This document shows positions 7,954 through 16,006 of a DNA stretch of 64,000 bases, piece after piece. Within the stretch, counting starts at the first letter, position 1. Each line of letters begins with the position of its first letter. The DNA comes from Lysobacter_I brunescens (GTDB lineage: Bacteria > Pseudomonadota > Gammaproteobacteria > Xanthomonadales > Xanthomonadaceae). The position numbers and the translations under genes are program-made. The stretch is taken from positions 2,356,001 to 2,420,000 of the forward strand of contig NZ_JBHTIF010000001.1 in assembly GCF_042677005.1 (NCBI RefSeq). Reading direction: 5' to 3'. Under the pieces are notes generated by a model. The model saw nothing but the letters and a program-made list of their open reading frames with translations. It did no database searches and had not been told where the DNA came from.

Positions 7954-9177
7954 ATGCGGACTGCAGGTGGTGCGGGTTTCGGGATGCCGGGCGACGCGGA
8001 TGCGATGGCCAGGCAATGGATGAATGCCTTCGGTGATGCCATGCGCGCTTTCTCGGGCCAGCCGCAGCCGCCGCAGGACCCGTGGCAGGCCGCTTTCGAG
8101 ACATGGAGCCGCATGGCCGGTGTCGGTCGCCGCGACGCTGCCGCCGACATGGTCGAACGCTTTTCCGCCCAGGCCCGGCAGTGGCTGGGCATGATGCAGC
8201 AGGTCGCCGGCCAGTTTGCCGGTCGCGACGCCTCGCCGGCCGACATCGCCGGCGCCTGGAAGCAGGCCATGGGCGGGCAGGGCGGCAACCCCTTCGCCGC
8301 GCTGTTCGAGGGCATGGCCGGTCGCGGTCAGGCGGGCTTCGACCAGTGGCATGCGCAGGCCGCACCGATCCTCAACGCGATGCTCGGCGGCATGCTGATG
8401 GGCGGACTGCGCCAGGAAGGCCTGGGCCTGCTGCGCATGCCGGCCTTCGGCATGAACCGCGAACACCAGGAGCGCCTGCAGGCGCTGGTCGCGGCGCAGA
8501 TCGAGCTGCAGGAAAAGAACGACGCCTACAACCAGCGCATGCTCGCCATCGGCCAGGACGCGTTCGTGCGCTTCGAGCGCAAGCTCGCCGAGCGCAGCGA
8601 ACCCGGCCGCCAGCTGAAGTCGGCGCGCGCGCTGTTCGACCTGTGGATCGATGCGGCCGAGGAGGCCTACGCCGAGGTCGCGCTGTCGCACGAATTCCGC
8701 CGCCTGTACGGCGAACTGGTGAACGCGCAGATGAAGGTCCGCGCCGGCATCCAGCGCGAAGTGGAGCTGTTCTGCGATCTGTTCGGGATGCCTGGCCGCA
8801 CCGAGGTGGACGCCGCGCATCGTCGCATCGCCGAACTCGAACGCCAGGTGCGTCGCCTGCGCACCGCCGCACCGCAGGCCCAGGCGAAGCCCGCCCCCTC
8901 GAAGCAGGCACCGCAGAAGCCGGTCGCGGTGCCAGGCGTTCCGAAGGTCGACGTCGCCGTGAAATCGCCTGCGAAGCCGGCCGCGAAACCCAAGGCAAGC
9001 CCTGCGCCTAGGAAGGCAGCCAAGGCGGCAAAGGCCGCAGCAGCGAAGGCGAAGCCGGTCCGCGCCGCCGCCAAGCGCGCGCCGAAGCCGGCGATCGCTT
9101 CGATCCCGCTGCCGGAACCGCTGAAGCCGATCGCGACCGCGAAGACCTCGGCCAAGACCACGAAGAGGGCCCGCTGA
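7954..9177 (+). CDS. phaE: Class III polyhydroxyalkanoate synthase, PhaE subunit
   Basis: The 407-residue protein is the non-catalytic partner that forms the class III synthase with PhaC. The recognisable PhaE core (about residues 160-290, from NREHQERLQALVAAQ to VELFCDLFGMPGR) is followed by a short coiled coil (RRIAELERQVRRL). From about residue 305 the sequence is a Lys/Ala/Pro-rich tail of about 100 residues, like histone H1 or the DNA-binding tail of the phasin PhaF; the typical PhaE ends soon after the coiled coil. The ATG at 7954 has GGAG 7 bases upstream. One base separates its stop from phaC. Confidence 0.88.
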   Translation: MRTAGGAGFGMPGDADAMARQWMNAFGDAMRAFSGQPQPPQDPWQAAFETWSRMAGVGRRDAAADMVERFSAQARQWLGMMQQVAGQFAGRDASPADIAGAWKQAMGGQGGNPFAALFEGMAGRGQAGFDQWHAQAAPILNAMLGGMLMGGLRQEGLGLLRMPAFGMNREHQERLQALVAAQIELQEKNDAYNQRMLAIGQDAFVRFERKLAERSEPGRQLKSARALFDLWIDAAEEAYAEVALSHEFRRLYGELVNAQMKVRAGIQREVELFCDLFGMPGRTEVDAAHRRIAELERQVRRLRTAAPQAQAKPAPSKQAPQKPVAVPGVPKVDVAVKSPAKPAAKPKASPAPRKAAKAAKAAAAKAKPVRAAAKRAPKPAIASIPLPEPLKPIATAKTSAKTTKRAR

Positions 9178-9178
9178 T

Positions 9179-10252
9179 ATGTACAACACGCCATTCGACG
9201 TGACCCCCGACAAGCTGGCCGAGGAAGCGGCCACCATGCAGCAGAAGCTCGGCGCGGGCCTCGCCACGCTGCGCGAACTGGACGACGTGCACTACGGCGT
9301 CACCGCCAAGGAAGAAGTCTGGCGCGACGGCAAGGTCGTGCTGTATCGCTTCCGCGGCGAGAAGGCACACACCGCGAAGGTGCCGCTGCTGATTTGCTAC
9401 GCGCTGGTCAACCGCCCGTACATGGTCGACCTGCAGGACGACCGCTCGCTGGTGAAGAACCTGCTGGCGCTGGGCCAGGACGTGTACCTCATCGACTGGG
9501 GCTACACCGACCGCTCCGATCGCTTCCTCACCCTGGAGGATTACATCGAGCGCTTCATCGACGGCGCCGTGGACCATCTCCGCGAAACCACGGGCCAGGA
9601 CCGCATCAACCTGCTCGGCATCTGCCAGGGCGGCGCGTTCTCGCTGACCTACAGTTCGCTGCATCCGGACAAGGTCCGCAACCTGATCACCATGGTCACG
9701 CCGGTGGATTTCCACACCGACGACAACATGCTGTCGAACTGGATCCAGGACCTCGACATCGACCAGTTCGTCGACACGCTCGGCAACGTGCCGGCCGACC
9801 TGATGAACCTGTGCTACCTCACGCTCAAGCCCTACCGGCTGTTCGTGCAGAAGTACGTGGGCATGGTCGACATCCTCGACGACAGGAAGGCGATGGAGGA
9901 TTTCCTGCGCATGGAGAAGTGGATCTTCGACTCGCCCGACCAGGCCGGCGAAGCCTTCCGCCAGTTCATCAAGCAGTACTACCAGGGCAACGGTTTCGTG
10001 AACGGCGGCATCGTCATCGGCGAGCGCGAAGTGGATCTCGGCTTCGTCGACATGCCGGTGCTGAACATCTACGCGGAGCAGGACCATCTGGTGCCGCCGT
10101 CGGCGTCGAAGCCGATGAAGGGACTGGTCGGCAGCAACGACTACTCCGAAATCTCCTTCCGTGGCGGCCACATCGGCATCTACGTGTCCGGGCGCGCACA
10201 GAAGGAAGTGCCGGCGGCGATCCACGACTGGCTGACGAAGCGCTCGGCATGA
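9179..10252 (+). CDS. phaC: Class III polyhydroxyalkanoate synthase, catalytic PhaC subunit
   Basis: The 357-residue alpha/beta hydrolase fold protein polymerises (R)-3-hydroxyacyl-CoA into storage polyester on granules. The lipase-like box reads GICQGG with the catalytic Cys at residue 149; Asp 302 (YAEQDHLVPP) and His 331 (RGGHIGIY) complete the triad. These numbers equal those of the well studied Allochromatium vinosum enzyme, and the length is that of class III. It follows phaE after one base and its stop overlaps the ATG of the next gene. Confidence 0.95.
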   Translation: MYNTPFDVTPDKLAEEAATMQQKLGAGLATLRELDDVHYGVTAKEEVWRDGKVVLYRFRGEKAHTAKVPLLICYALVNRPYMVDLQDDRSLVKNLLALGQDVYLIDWGYTDRSDRFLTLEDYIERFIDGAVDHLRETTGQDRINLLGICQGGAFSLTYSSLHPDKVRNLITMVTPVDFHTDDNMLSNWIQDLDIDQFVDTLGNVPADLMNLCYLTLKPYRLFVQKYVGMVDILDDRKAMEDFLRMEKWIFDSPDQAGEAFRQFIKQYYQGNGFVNGGIVIGEREVDLGFVDMPVLNIYAEQDHLVPPSASKPMKGLVGSNDYSEISFRGGHIGIYVSGRAQKEVPAAIHDWLTKRSA

Positions 10253-10647
10253 TGCGTCGGCTCATCACTGCTCTGCTCGCCTGCACCGTTGCGCTGTCGG
10301 TGCAGGCGGCCAGCCCCGTCGCGAAGCCGGTCGCGAAACCGGCCGATGCCGCCACGGCGCAGCGCGAGATCCAGGGCCTGATCGACGCGCTGGGTCGCTC
10401 CGGCTGCGCGTTCGAGCGCAACGGCGAGTGGTACGACGGCGCGCGGGCGCGCACGCACCTCGGTCGCAAGTACGACTACCTGCGCCGCCGCGATCCGAAC
10501 GGCAGCGCGGAGTCGTTCATCGAACGCGCCGCCAGCCGCAGCAGCACCAGCGGTCGCGCCTACCACGTGCGTTGCCCGGGCAAGGCGGTCGAACCGGCTT
10601 CGGCATGGTTCAACCGCCAGCTGCGGGACTTGCGGGCCGCGCGCTGA
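10249..10647 (+). CDS. Exported DUF5329 (YfeK-like) protein
   Basis: The 132-residue product has a signal peptide (LITALLACTVALSVQA) and a short mature domain. The conserved ending (ASRSSTSGRAYHVRCPGK) corresponds to the DUF5329 family, of which E. coli YfeK is a member. No function is established for the family. The ATG overlaps the phaC stop (ATGA), so it is translated with the PHA synthase genes; whether it takes part in PHA metabolism is unknown. Confidence 0.78.
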   Translation: MMRRLITALLACTVALSVQAASPVAKPVAKPADAATAQREIQGLIDALGRSGCAFERNGEWYDGARARTHLGRKYDYLRRRDPNGSAESFIERAASRSSTSGRAYHVRCPGKAVEPASAWFNRQLRDLRAAR

Positions 10648-10695
10648 TCGACTGCAATGCAGGCATCGCCCCCGCGATCACACACTGAGGTGCGC

Positions 10696-10893
10696 ATGTC
10701 CGGAACTTCCACGCTCGCCCGCAGCCGCAACGACCGCGTACTGGTCGGCGTGGTCGGCGGCATCGCCGCCCGCTTCGGCTGGAATTCGACCCTGCTGCGC
10801 GTCGTCTATGTCCTCGGTTCCGCACTGTCGGCGGCATTCCCCGGCATCCTCGTCTACCTCGCGCTCTGGCTGCTGATGCCGGAAGAGCCGTGA
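10696..10893 (+). CDS. PspC domain small membrane protein
   Basis: The 65-residue protein is a bare PspC domain: RSRNDRVLVGVVGGIAARFG, then a hydrophobic span ending LWLLMPEE. PspC domains occur in phage-shock and envelope-stress regulators; single-domain versions of this size are frequent and uncharacterised. The ATG at 10696 has GAGG 5 bases upstream. The next gene follows after 13 bases. Confidence 0.8.
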   Translation: MSGTSTLARSRNDRVLVGVVGGIAARFGWNSTLLRVVYVLGSALSAAFPGILVYLALWLLMPEEP

Positions 10894-10906
10894 GTCGGGA
10901 CGCGCA

Positions 10907-11392
10907 ATGAATCGCGCCGGGCTGTTCGCGCTGCGCACGCTGGGCGTGCTCTGGACCCTGCCGAACACGGCGGTCGGCGTCTCCGCCGGCCTGGCCGCGA
11001 TGTGCTTCGGCGCGAAGCCACGTTTCGATCCGCGCGACTGCGCGCTGGTGTTCAACCGCCTGCCCTGGGGCCCCGGCGGCGCGATCACCTTCGGCAACGT
11101 GATCCTCAACACCCACGCCGATCTCGACGGTCGCTGCCGCACCTACGCCACCCGCGCCGGCCTGTGCGAAGACCCGATGACGCGCATCGGCGACCACGAG
11201 CGCGCCCATGTCTTCCAGTACATGGCCCTCGGCCCGTTCTTCCTGCCGCTGTACCTCGCCTTCGGCGGCGTCAGCGTGCGCAATCCCTTCGAACGCGCCG
11301 CCGATCGCTACGCGATGACCGGGCGAGACTGGTGGCCGTGGCTCAAGGTGAATTCAATGAAATCGCTGCAGGCGCAGCGCGCAGGGCAGTAA
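10907..11392 (+). CDS. HExxH-containing protein of unknown function
   Basis: The 161-residue protein has a hydrophobic N-terminal stretch (residues 9-33). An HExxH motif (HERAH, 97-101) lies in GDHERAHVFQYMALGPFF, followed at about 128 by FERAADRYA. That spacing and the later acidic residue resemble small zinc peptidases or the M48/DUF4157-like group, but I do not recognise the family. A second hydrophobic stretch lies right after the motif, so it is probably membrane-associated. It follows the PspC gene closely and is probably cotranscribed. Confidence 0.65.
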   Translation: MNRAGLFALRTLGVLWTLPNTAVGVSAGLAAMCFGAKPRFDPRDCALVFNRLPWGPGGAITFGNVILNTHADLDGRCRTYATRAGLCEDPMTRIGDHERAHVFQYMALGPFFLPLYLAFGGVSVRNPFERAADRYAMTGRDWWPWLKVNSMKSLQAQRAGQ

Positions 11393-11401
11393 CGTGGTCG
11401 C

Positions 11402-11453
11402 CAGTAACGGGGTCAGGTTCACTTCGGACAAAGTGAACCTGACCCCGTTACTG
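11402..11453. repeat. Inverted repeat with GGGGTCAGGTTCACTT arms
   Basis: cagtaacggggtcaggttca and its complement flank a 12-base loop region; a part copy (gacctgaccccg) follows at about 11460. It lies between convergent genes and can act as a two-way terminator. Motifs of this kind are seen as REP-like elements in xanthomonads. Confidence 0.8.
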
Positions 11454-11485
11454 AGGCCTCGACCTGACCCCGCACGAACGTCGAC

Positions 11486-13510
11486 TCAACGCCAGATCGA
11501 CACCCGTTCACCGTCGGCGACGAACAGTGCATTGCCTGCCTTGCAGCTGAAGGCCTTGGCGAAGGCGGGCAACTGCATCGCCGGTGCGTTCGCGCGCCAC
11601 TGGCCCGGGGCATAGGGCGAGGCCTGCGCATGGGTGGCGGTGGCATCGCTGGACAGCTGCTGCGCCCACAGGCGTGCCCAGCCGCGGAAGAAGGCCTGCT
11701 GCGCGTTGTCGGCGGCCTGCGGTTCCTGGCGCGCGTACGCGGTCCACGCCAGTTCGAGGCCGGCGAGGTCGGCGGCGTTCTCGCCGAGCGTGCGCGCACC
11801 GTCGATCTTCAGGTCCGGCTTGCCGGGGTAGGCGAAGCGGGCGTACACGCCCTGCAGCGGCGCGATGCGGCCCTGCCAGGCGCTCGTCGTCGTTGGCGAC
11901 CACCAGTCGCGCAGGTTGCCGCCGGCATCGACGTAGCGACCCTTGGTGTCGGCGACACGCGACAGCTCGTGGCCGACCAGCGCGCCGAAGCTGCCGTACT
12001 GCGCGGCCAGCGGCTGCTTGAGGTCCAGGACCGGAGCCTGCAGCACGGCGGCAGTGACGAACAGCCGGTTGTGCGCGAGGTCGTAGCTCAGTGCCGGGAA
12101 CTGCGGCAGTACGTCCCAGCGGCGATCGGCGTTCGGACGTCCGATGCGCTTCATTTCCTCGCGGTGGTGCCAGGTCGACGCGATCAGGATGTTGCTGCCG
12201 AAGCTGCCGCGACCCATCGGCTGGACCGAGAAATCCAGGTCCGAGCGCGGCTTGCCGATCTCGATCTTCAGCTTCTGCAGCTTGGCCACGGCTTCCGCGC
12301 GCGTCGCGTCGTCCATCCAGGTGTTCGAGGCGATCGAGGCTTCCAGTGCTTCGCGCACGTGGCGGCTGATCGTCGCCGCGCGATCGGCGGCGTCCTGCGT
12401 CAGGTAACGCTCGGTGTAGGCGTGCGCCATCATGCCGCCAGCCGACGCATTGATCGCATCGAGCACCTGCTGCGTGCGCGGTGCCGGATCCATCTCGCCG
12501 CGCAGCAGTCGGCCGCGGAATTCGTGGTCGGCGTCGCGCCAGTTCTTGCTGAGGTAGGGTGCCATCGCGTTGCCGACCTGGAAGCGCAGGTAGGCTTTCC
12601 ACTGCGCTGGCTTGAGGCTGGTCGTCAGCTTGTCGAGCTGAGCGAAGAGCGCCGGATCGGCCATCGACACCTGCTCGGCGGTCACGCCCTGCGCCTTGAG
12701 GAAGGCCGCGAGCTGCAGGTTCCGGTATTTCTTCGTGAAGTCCTTGGTCGGCACCGGGTTGTAGTTGCTGCGCAGTCGCACCAGGTCTGCGCGTGCCTTG
12801 GAGGCGCGTGCGATGCGGGTTTCCAGGTCGATCACCAGCGCGGCGTCGGCTGCGGCGTTCGCTGCGGGGGTGCCGGTCAGCACCATGATCTTCTGCACGT
12901 AGCCGTTGTAGCGGCCCAGCAGGTTGCGCGCATCGGCATCGCTGCGCGTGTAGAAGCTCGCATCCGGCAGGCCGAGGCCGCCCTGGGCGAAATAGCCCAT
13001 GTAGGTATCGAGGTTCTTCAGGTCGATGTCGGCGGTGAAATTGAAGACCACCGGAATGCCGATCTGGTGCAGCGCGGCGATCGCCGGCGCGATTTCCTGC
13101 GCTTTCTTGATAGCATCGATGCGTGCGAGCAGCGGTGCGATCGGCGTGGCACCGTCGCGTTCCACCGCCGCTTCGTCCATGCCGCTGGCCCAGAAATCGC
13201 CGAGCAGCTTCTGCACCTGGCCCTGCGGCGACTTCGCTGCGGCCTCCAGGAGCGCGCGCTGCTGGTCGCGCGCCTGCGTCGCCAGCTCGCCCAGCGCGCT
13301 GGCGCTGCCGCTGGCCGGCACCGGGTTCGCCTTCAACCAGTCCGCGTTCGTGGCGCCGTAGAGGTCGGCGCAGGCGCTGAGCGCGGCGACCGGTTTCGGT
13401 GCGGGCTTGGTGGGCTTGCGCTTCTTCGCCGCATCCGCGTGCGGTGCGGCGATGGCGACAACGAGGCAGAGGGCGAGGGCGGCGGGGCGCAGTGCGTGCG
13501 GTTTCGACAT
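11486..13510 (-). CDS. M13 (neprilysin) family protein with a degenerate zinc site
   Basis: The 674-residue protein has a signal peptide (LALCLVVAIAAPHADA) and a Lys-rich linker. Full-length M13 architecture follows: the family N-terminal block (DLYGATNADWLKANPVP) and the C-terminal catalytic block. At the place of the HExxH helix, normally VGHEITHxxDD, residues 511-522 read LVGHELSRVADT. The second zinc-binding His is Arg 518 (bases 11957-11959). The third ligand motif ENxxD is kept (ENAAD, Glu 577). Loss of one zinc ligand should abolish peptidase activity, so this is probably a non-catalytic paralogue. A TACACT box lies 34 bases upstream of the start. Confidence 0.85.
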   Translation of the reverse strand: MSKPHALRPAALALCLVVAIAAPHADAAKKRKPTKPAPKPVAALSACADLYGATNADWLKANPVPASGSASALGELATQARDQQRALLEAAAKSPQGQVQKLLGDFWASGMDEAAVERDGATPIAPLLARIDAIKKAQEIAPAIAALHQIGIPVVFNFTADIDLKNLDTYMGYFAQGGLGLPDASFYTRSDADARNLLGRYNGYVQKIMVLTGTPAANAAADAALVIDLETRIARASKARADLVRLRSNYNPVPTKDFTKKYRNLQLAAFLKAQGVTAEQVSMADPALFAQLDKLTTSLKPAQWKAYLRFQVGNAMAPYLSKNWRDADHEFRGRLLRGEMDPAPRTQQVLDAINASAGGMMAHAYTERYLTQDAADRAATISRHVREALEASIASNTWMDDATRAEAVAKLQKLKIEIGKPRSDLDFSVQPMGRGSFGSNILIASTWHHREEMKRIGRPNADRRWDVLPQFPALSYDLAHNRLFVTAAVLQAPVLDLKQPLAAQYGSFGALVGHELSRVADTKGRYVDAGGNLRDWWSPTTTSAWQGRIAPLQGVYARFAYPGKPDLKIDGARTLGENAADLAGLELAWTAYARQEPQAADNAQQAFFRGWARLWAQQLSSDATATHAQASPYAPGQWRANAPAMQLPAFAKAFSCKAGNALFVADGERVSIWR

Positions 13511-13543
13511 CGCGGCGTCGGATCCATGGGGAAAGGCCGGGGC

Positions 13544-13549
13544 AGTGTA
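13544..13549 (-). promoter_or_regulatory. Possible extended -10 promoter for the M13-like gene
   Basis: On the minus strand the sequence reads TTGCTACACT, an extended -10 box (TGC plus TACACT), about 34 bases before the ATG at 13510. Confidence 0.4.
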
Positions 13550-13628
13550 GCAACTCGGTTCCGTCGCCGAAGTCCTGCGGCGTGATGCCGATCACGTCCG
13601 GTTGCGACGCGCGCAGCGATTTCGCGCC

Positions 13629-14411
13629 TCAGCGCCAGTCCGCGACGGGCTGCGACAGCCGGAACAGGCGTTCCGCATTGATGGTGGTCGCATGCGCGAG
13701 CGCATCGGGCGCGATCCCGCGCAGCGCGGCGATGCAGTCGCGCACCACCGGCAGGCGCGCCGGTTCGTTGCGCTGGCCGCGAATACCCGAATCCGGCTGG
13801 TCCGGGGCATCGGTTTCGAGCAGCAGGCATTCCAGCGGCAGCTCGCGCGCGAGCGTGCGCAGCCGGTTCGCGCGCTCGTAGGTCACCGGGCCGCCGAGTC
13901 CGATCAGGAAGCCGTGGTCGAACAGGCGTTTCGCCTGGTCCGCGCTGCCGGAAAAGCTGTGGACCACGCCACGCAGCGGGCCGAAGCGACGGATCGCCGC
14001 AAGCACGGCGTCGACGGCGCGACGCGCGTGCACGATCACCGGCAGCTCGAAATCGCGCGCCAGGCGCAGCTGGCCGTCGAAAAAGAACGCCTGCCGCTGC
14101 GGATCGAGTCCTTCGACGAAGAAGTCGAGGCCGCATTCGCCCACCGCCACCGGGCGCTCGCGTTCGATCCATGCGCGCAGCAGCGGCAGGTGTTCGTCGC
14201 GGTGTTCGTCCAGATACATCGGGTGCAGCCCATAGGCCGGATGCAGGCCGGAGCCGGGCATGCAGGTCGCGCGGAGCTTGTCCCAGCCTGCCGCAGCGAC
14301 CGCCGGCACGATCTGCCGCGTTACCCCGGCGTCGCGCGCACGCGTGAGCGCGGCGTCGCGATCGGCATCGAATTCCGGCGCGTCGAAATGCGAGTGGCTG
14401 TCGATCAGCAT
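13629..14411 (-). CDS. TatD-family metal-dependent hydrolase (deoxyribonuclease)
   Basis: The 260-residue TIM-barrel protein has the full set of TatD metal ligands: DSHSHFD at the N-terminus, GECGLDF, VIVHAR, HSFSG and LETDAPDQP. Family members are 3'-5' exonucleases or DNases, and this one has the size of YjjV/YcfH-type proteins. I chose the ATG at 14411 (MLIDSHSHFD); an in-frame GTG three codons upstream (14420) is the alternative. The preceding gene on the same strand ends 41 bases upstream. Confidence 0.85.
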   Translation of the reverse strand: MLIDSHSHFDAPEFDADRDAALTRARDAGVTRQIVPAVAAAGWDKLRATCMPGSGLHPAYGLHPMYLDEHRDEHLPLLRAWIERERPVAVGECGLDFFVEGLDPQRQAFFFDGQLRLARDFELPVIVHARRAVDAVLAAIRRFGPLRGVVHSFSGSADQAKRLFDHGFLIGLGGPVTYERANRLRTLARELPLECLLLETDAPDQPDSGIRGQRNEPARLPVVRDCIAALRGIAPDALAHATTINAERLFRLSQPVADWR

Positions 14412-14451
14412 GCGCGGCACGCGATCACGGTGAGCCGGTCAATGCGTCCGA

Positions 14452-14697
14452 TCAACCGATCCGCGGTACGTCGCCGGGTCGCGGCGCGTCCTTCACATCC
14501 TTCACCTCCGGCGCCTTGCGCTTGCGGAAACTGGCGAGCAGCAGGGTGCCGATGCCGAGCAGCAGCTCGTCGATGAAGGGAATGAAATCCGGGATCACCA
14601 TGTCCACGGCCCACAGCGAAGCGGCGAGCAGGAACAGGCGCGGAAAGCTGAGGCGGCTGAGGAAGCCGAGGATCGGTGCGACGAGCGGGTTGGCCAT
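14452..14697 (-). CDS. Small membrane protein (DUF6116-like)
   Basis: The 81-residue protein has two hydrophobic segments (about residues 18-35 and 43-56) and a charged tail (FRKRKAPEVKDVKD). It resembles the short DUF6116 proteins common in Lysobacteraceae, which have no known function. It lies upstream of tatD on the same strand with 40 bases between. Confidence 0.6.
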   Translation of the reverse strand: MANPLVAPILGFLSRLSFPRLFLLAASLWAVDMVIPDFIPFIDELLLGIGTLLLASFRKRKAPEVKDVKDAPRPGDVPRIG

Positions 14698-14919
14698 GGC
14701 GACGATTCCGGAACACGGGGGCTGTGCGAACGCTATCACGGGGATGGAGGCGCCGGGGGCGCGTTGCAAGCGTTTTTCGACTCGCGGCATCAGCGATGCG
14801 AGCCTGAACGGCAACGAGGCGTTCACGTCCCGGGGCGGGTTTCGTTCAGTCGCGCGGTGCTGCAATCCCCAGCGTCCCGGCGGGCAGCATGCCCACGCCG
14901 CAAGCGGAGGAAACAACGC

Positions 14920-15762
14920 ATGAACACGCCTGCATCCAAGACGCCTGCACTGAACAGGCAACTCCTTGCCGTGGCCATCGGCTCGCTGCTGGTCGGCGGC
15001 ATCGCCGTCGCAGCCTACATGGGCAATCGCGACACCGACGCGCCGACGAGGGCCATGTCCGATGCCACCGATGCCGCACAGCAGTACGACGACACTGTCG
15101 ATGGTGGCCGCGCAGCCAGCGATATTCCGGAGCCGCGCCTGGAATACGCCGAAGTGACCTCGGTGGTTCCGGTGACCCGCAGCGAGCAACGCTACGCCAC
15201 CGTGATCGGCACGGCGCCGATCACCGAGACCGTCTCGTCCACCGCGAGCCGTGAAGTCTGCGAGGACGTGGTCGTGCAGGAACGCCTGCCGGAGCGCGAT
15301 CGCAACGTCGGCGGGACCGTGGCCGGTGCGCTGATCGGTGGCCTGGTCGGCAACCAGGTCGGCGACGGCAACGGCCGAAAGGCCGCGACCGCAGCGGGTG
15401 CCGTCGCCGGCGGCTACATCGGCAACCGCATCGATCGTCGCCACGAAGGTGGGCAGGTCGTGGATCGCACCGAGCGCCAGTGCCGCACGGTGTCGGAGCC
15501 GACAAGCCGGACGAAGACGGTGGCCTGGGAAGTGACCTACCGCACGCCCGAGGGCGCCACCGAGCGCATGCGCACCGAGCGCAAGCCGGGCGAGCGCATT
15601 CCGGTCGGCACCGACAAGGTCGTGGTCGGTTACGACGTGACCTACCGCTACCAGGGCGAGGAAGGCTGGGTACGGCTGGACGAACGGCCGGGCCAGCGTC
15701 TGCCGGTGGTCGACGGCATGGTCATGACCCGAGCCGCGGGCGACGCCGACTCCCGCTCCTGA
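14920..15762 (+). CDS. Glycine-zipper 2TM-domain protein
   Basis: The 280-residue protein has an N-terminal membrane anchor (LLAVAIGSLLVGGIAVAAYMG). The central glycine zipper is GGTVAGALIGGLVGNQVGDG and then AAGAVAGGYIGNRID, the RickA/17-kDa antigen type, where closely packed helices associate with membrane. The C-terminal part is charged and beta-rich, with Tyr-containing repeats (WEVTYRTPEG, YDVTYRYQGE). Such proteins are envelope components of unknown exact role. GGAGG (14906-14910) precedes the ATG by 9 bases. Confidence 0.8.
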   Translation: MNTPASKTPALNRQLLAVAIGSLLVGGIAVAAYMGNRDTDAPTRAMSDATDAAQQYDDTVDGGRAASDIPEPRLEYAEVTSVVPVTRSEQRYATVIGTAPITETVSSTASREVCEDVVVQERLPERDRNVGGTVAGALIGGLVGNQVGDGNGRKAATAAGAVAGGYIGNRIDRRHEGGQVVDRTERQCRTVSEPTSRTKTVAWEVTYRTPEGATERMRTERKPGERIPVGTDKVVVGYDVTYRYQGEEGWVRLDERPGQRLPVVDGMVMTRAAGDADSRS

Positions 15763-15804
15763 CCCCCTTCATGCCCCGGTCGCGGGGCGCTGCAATCCAC
15801 CCCG

Positions 15805-15830
15805 ACGGGGCCGGCGCGAGCCGGCCCCGT
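15805..15830 (+). terminator. Hairpin after the glycine-zipper gene
   Basis: acggggccggc-gcga-gccggccccgt gives an 11-base perfect stem with a 4-base loop, 43 bases after the stop. No T-run follows, so it may be an mRNA 3' barrier rather than a full intrinsic terminator. Confidence 0.55.
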
Positions 15831-15971
15831 CCTGCGTTCGGAGGTGCGTTGGCCTCCACGTCCGGGGGCTGTCCGGCAGGCTGGCGGAATCGCACGCTTT
15901 GGGCTGGAAATCGGCGTTTTGCCGGATCGGCTTTGTCGCTTTGCAGGTATCGTCTGTGCAGGATGCGACCT

Positions 15972-15977
15972 TACAAT
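15972..15977 (+). promoter_or_regulatory. Possible -10 element (TACAAT) for gcdH
   Basis: TACAAT lies 29 bases before the gcdH ATG in an intergenic stretch that is locally AT-richer than its surroundings. No consensus -35 is seen. Confidence 0.45.
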
Positions 15978-16006
15978 GACGCTTTGCCCGAAACGACCAC
16001 GAAGCC

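Noticed and set aside
14805..14825. TGAACG-N9-CGTTCA dyad upstream of the glycine-zipper gene
   Set aside because: Symmetry is short, no matching second copy was found in the window, and no regulator is suggested by context.
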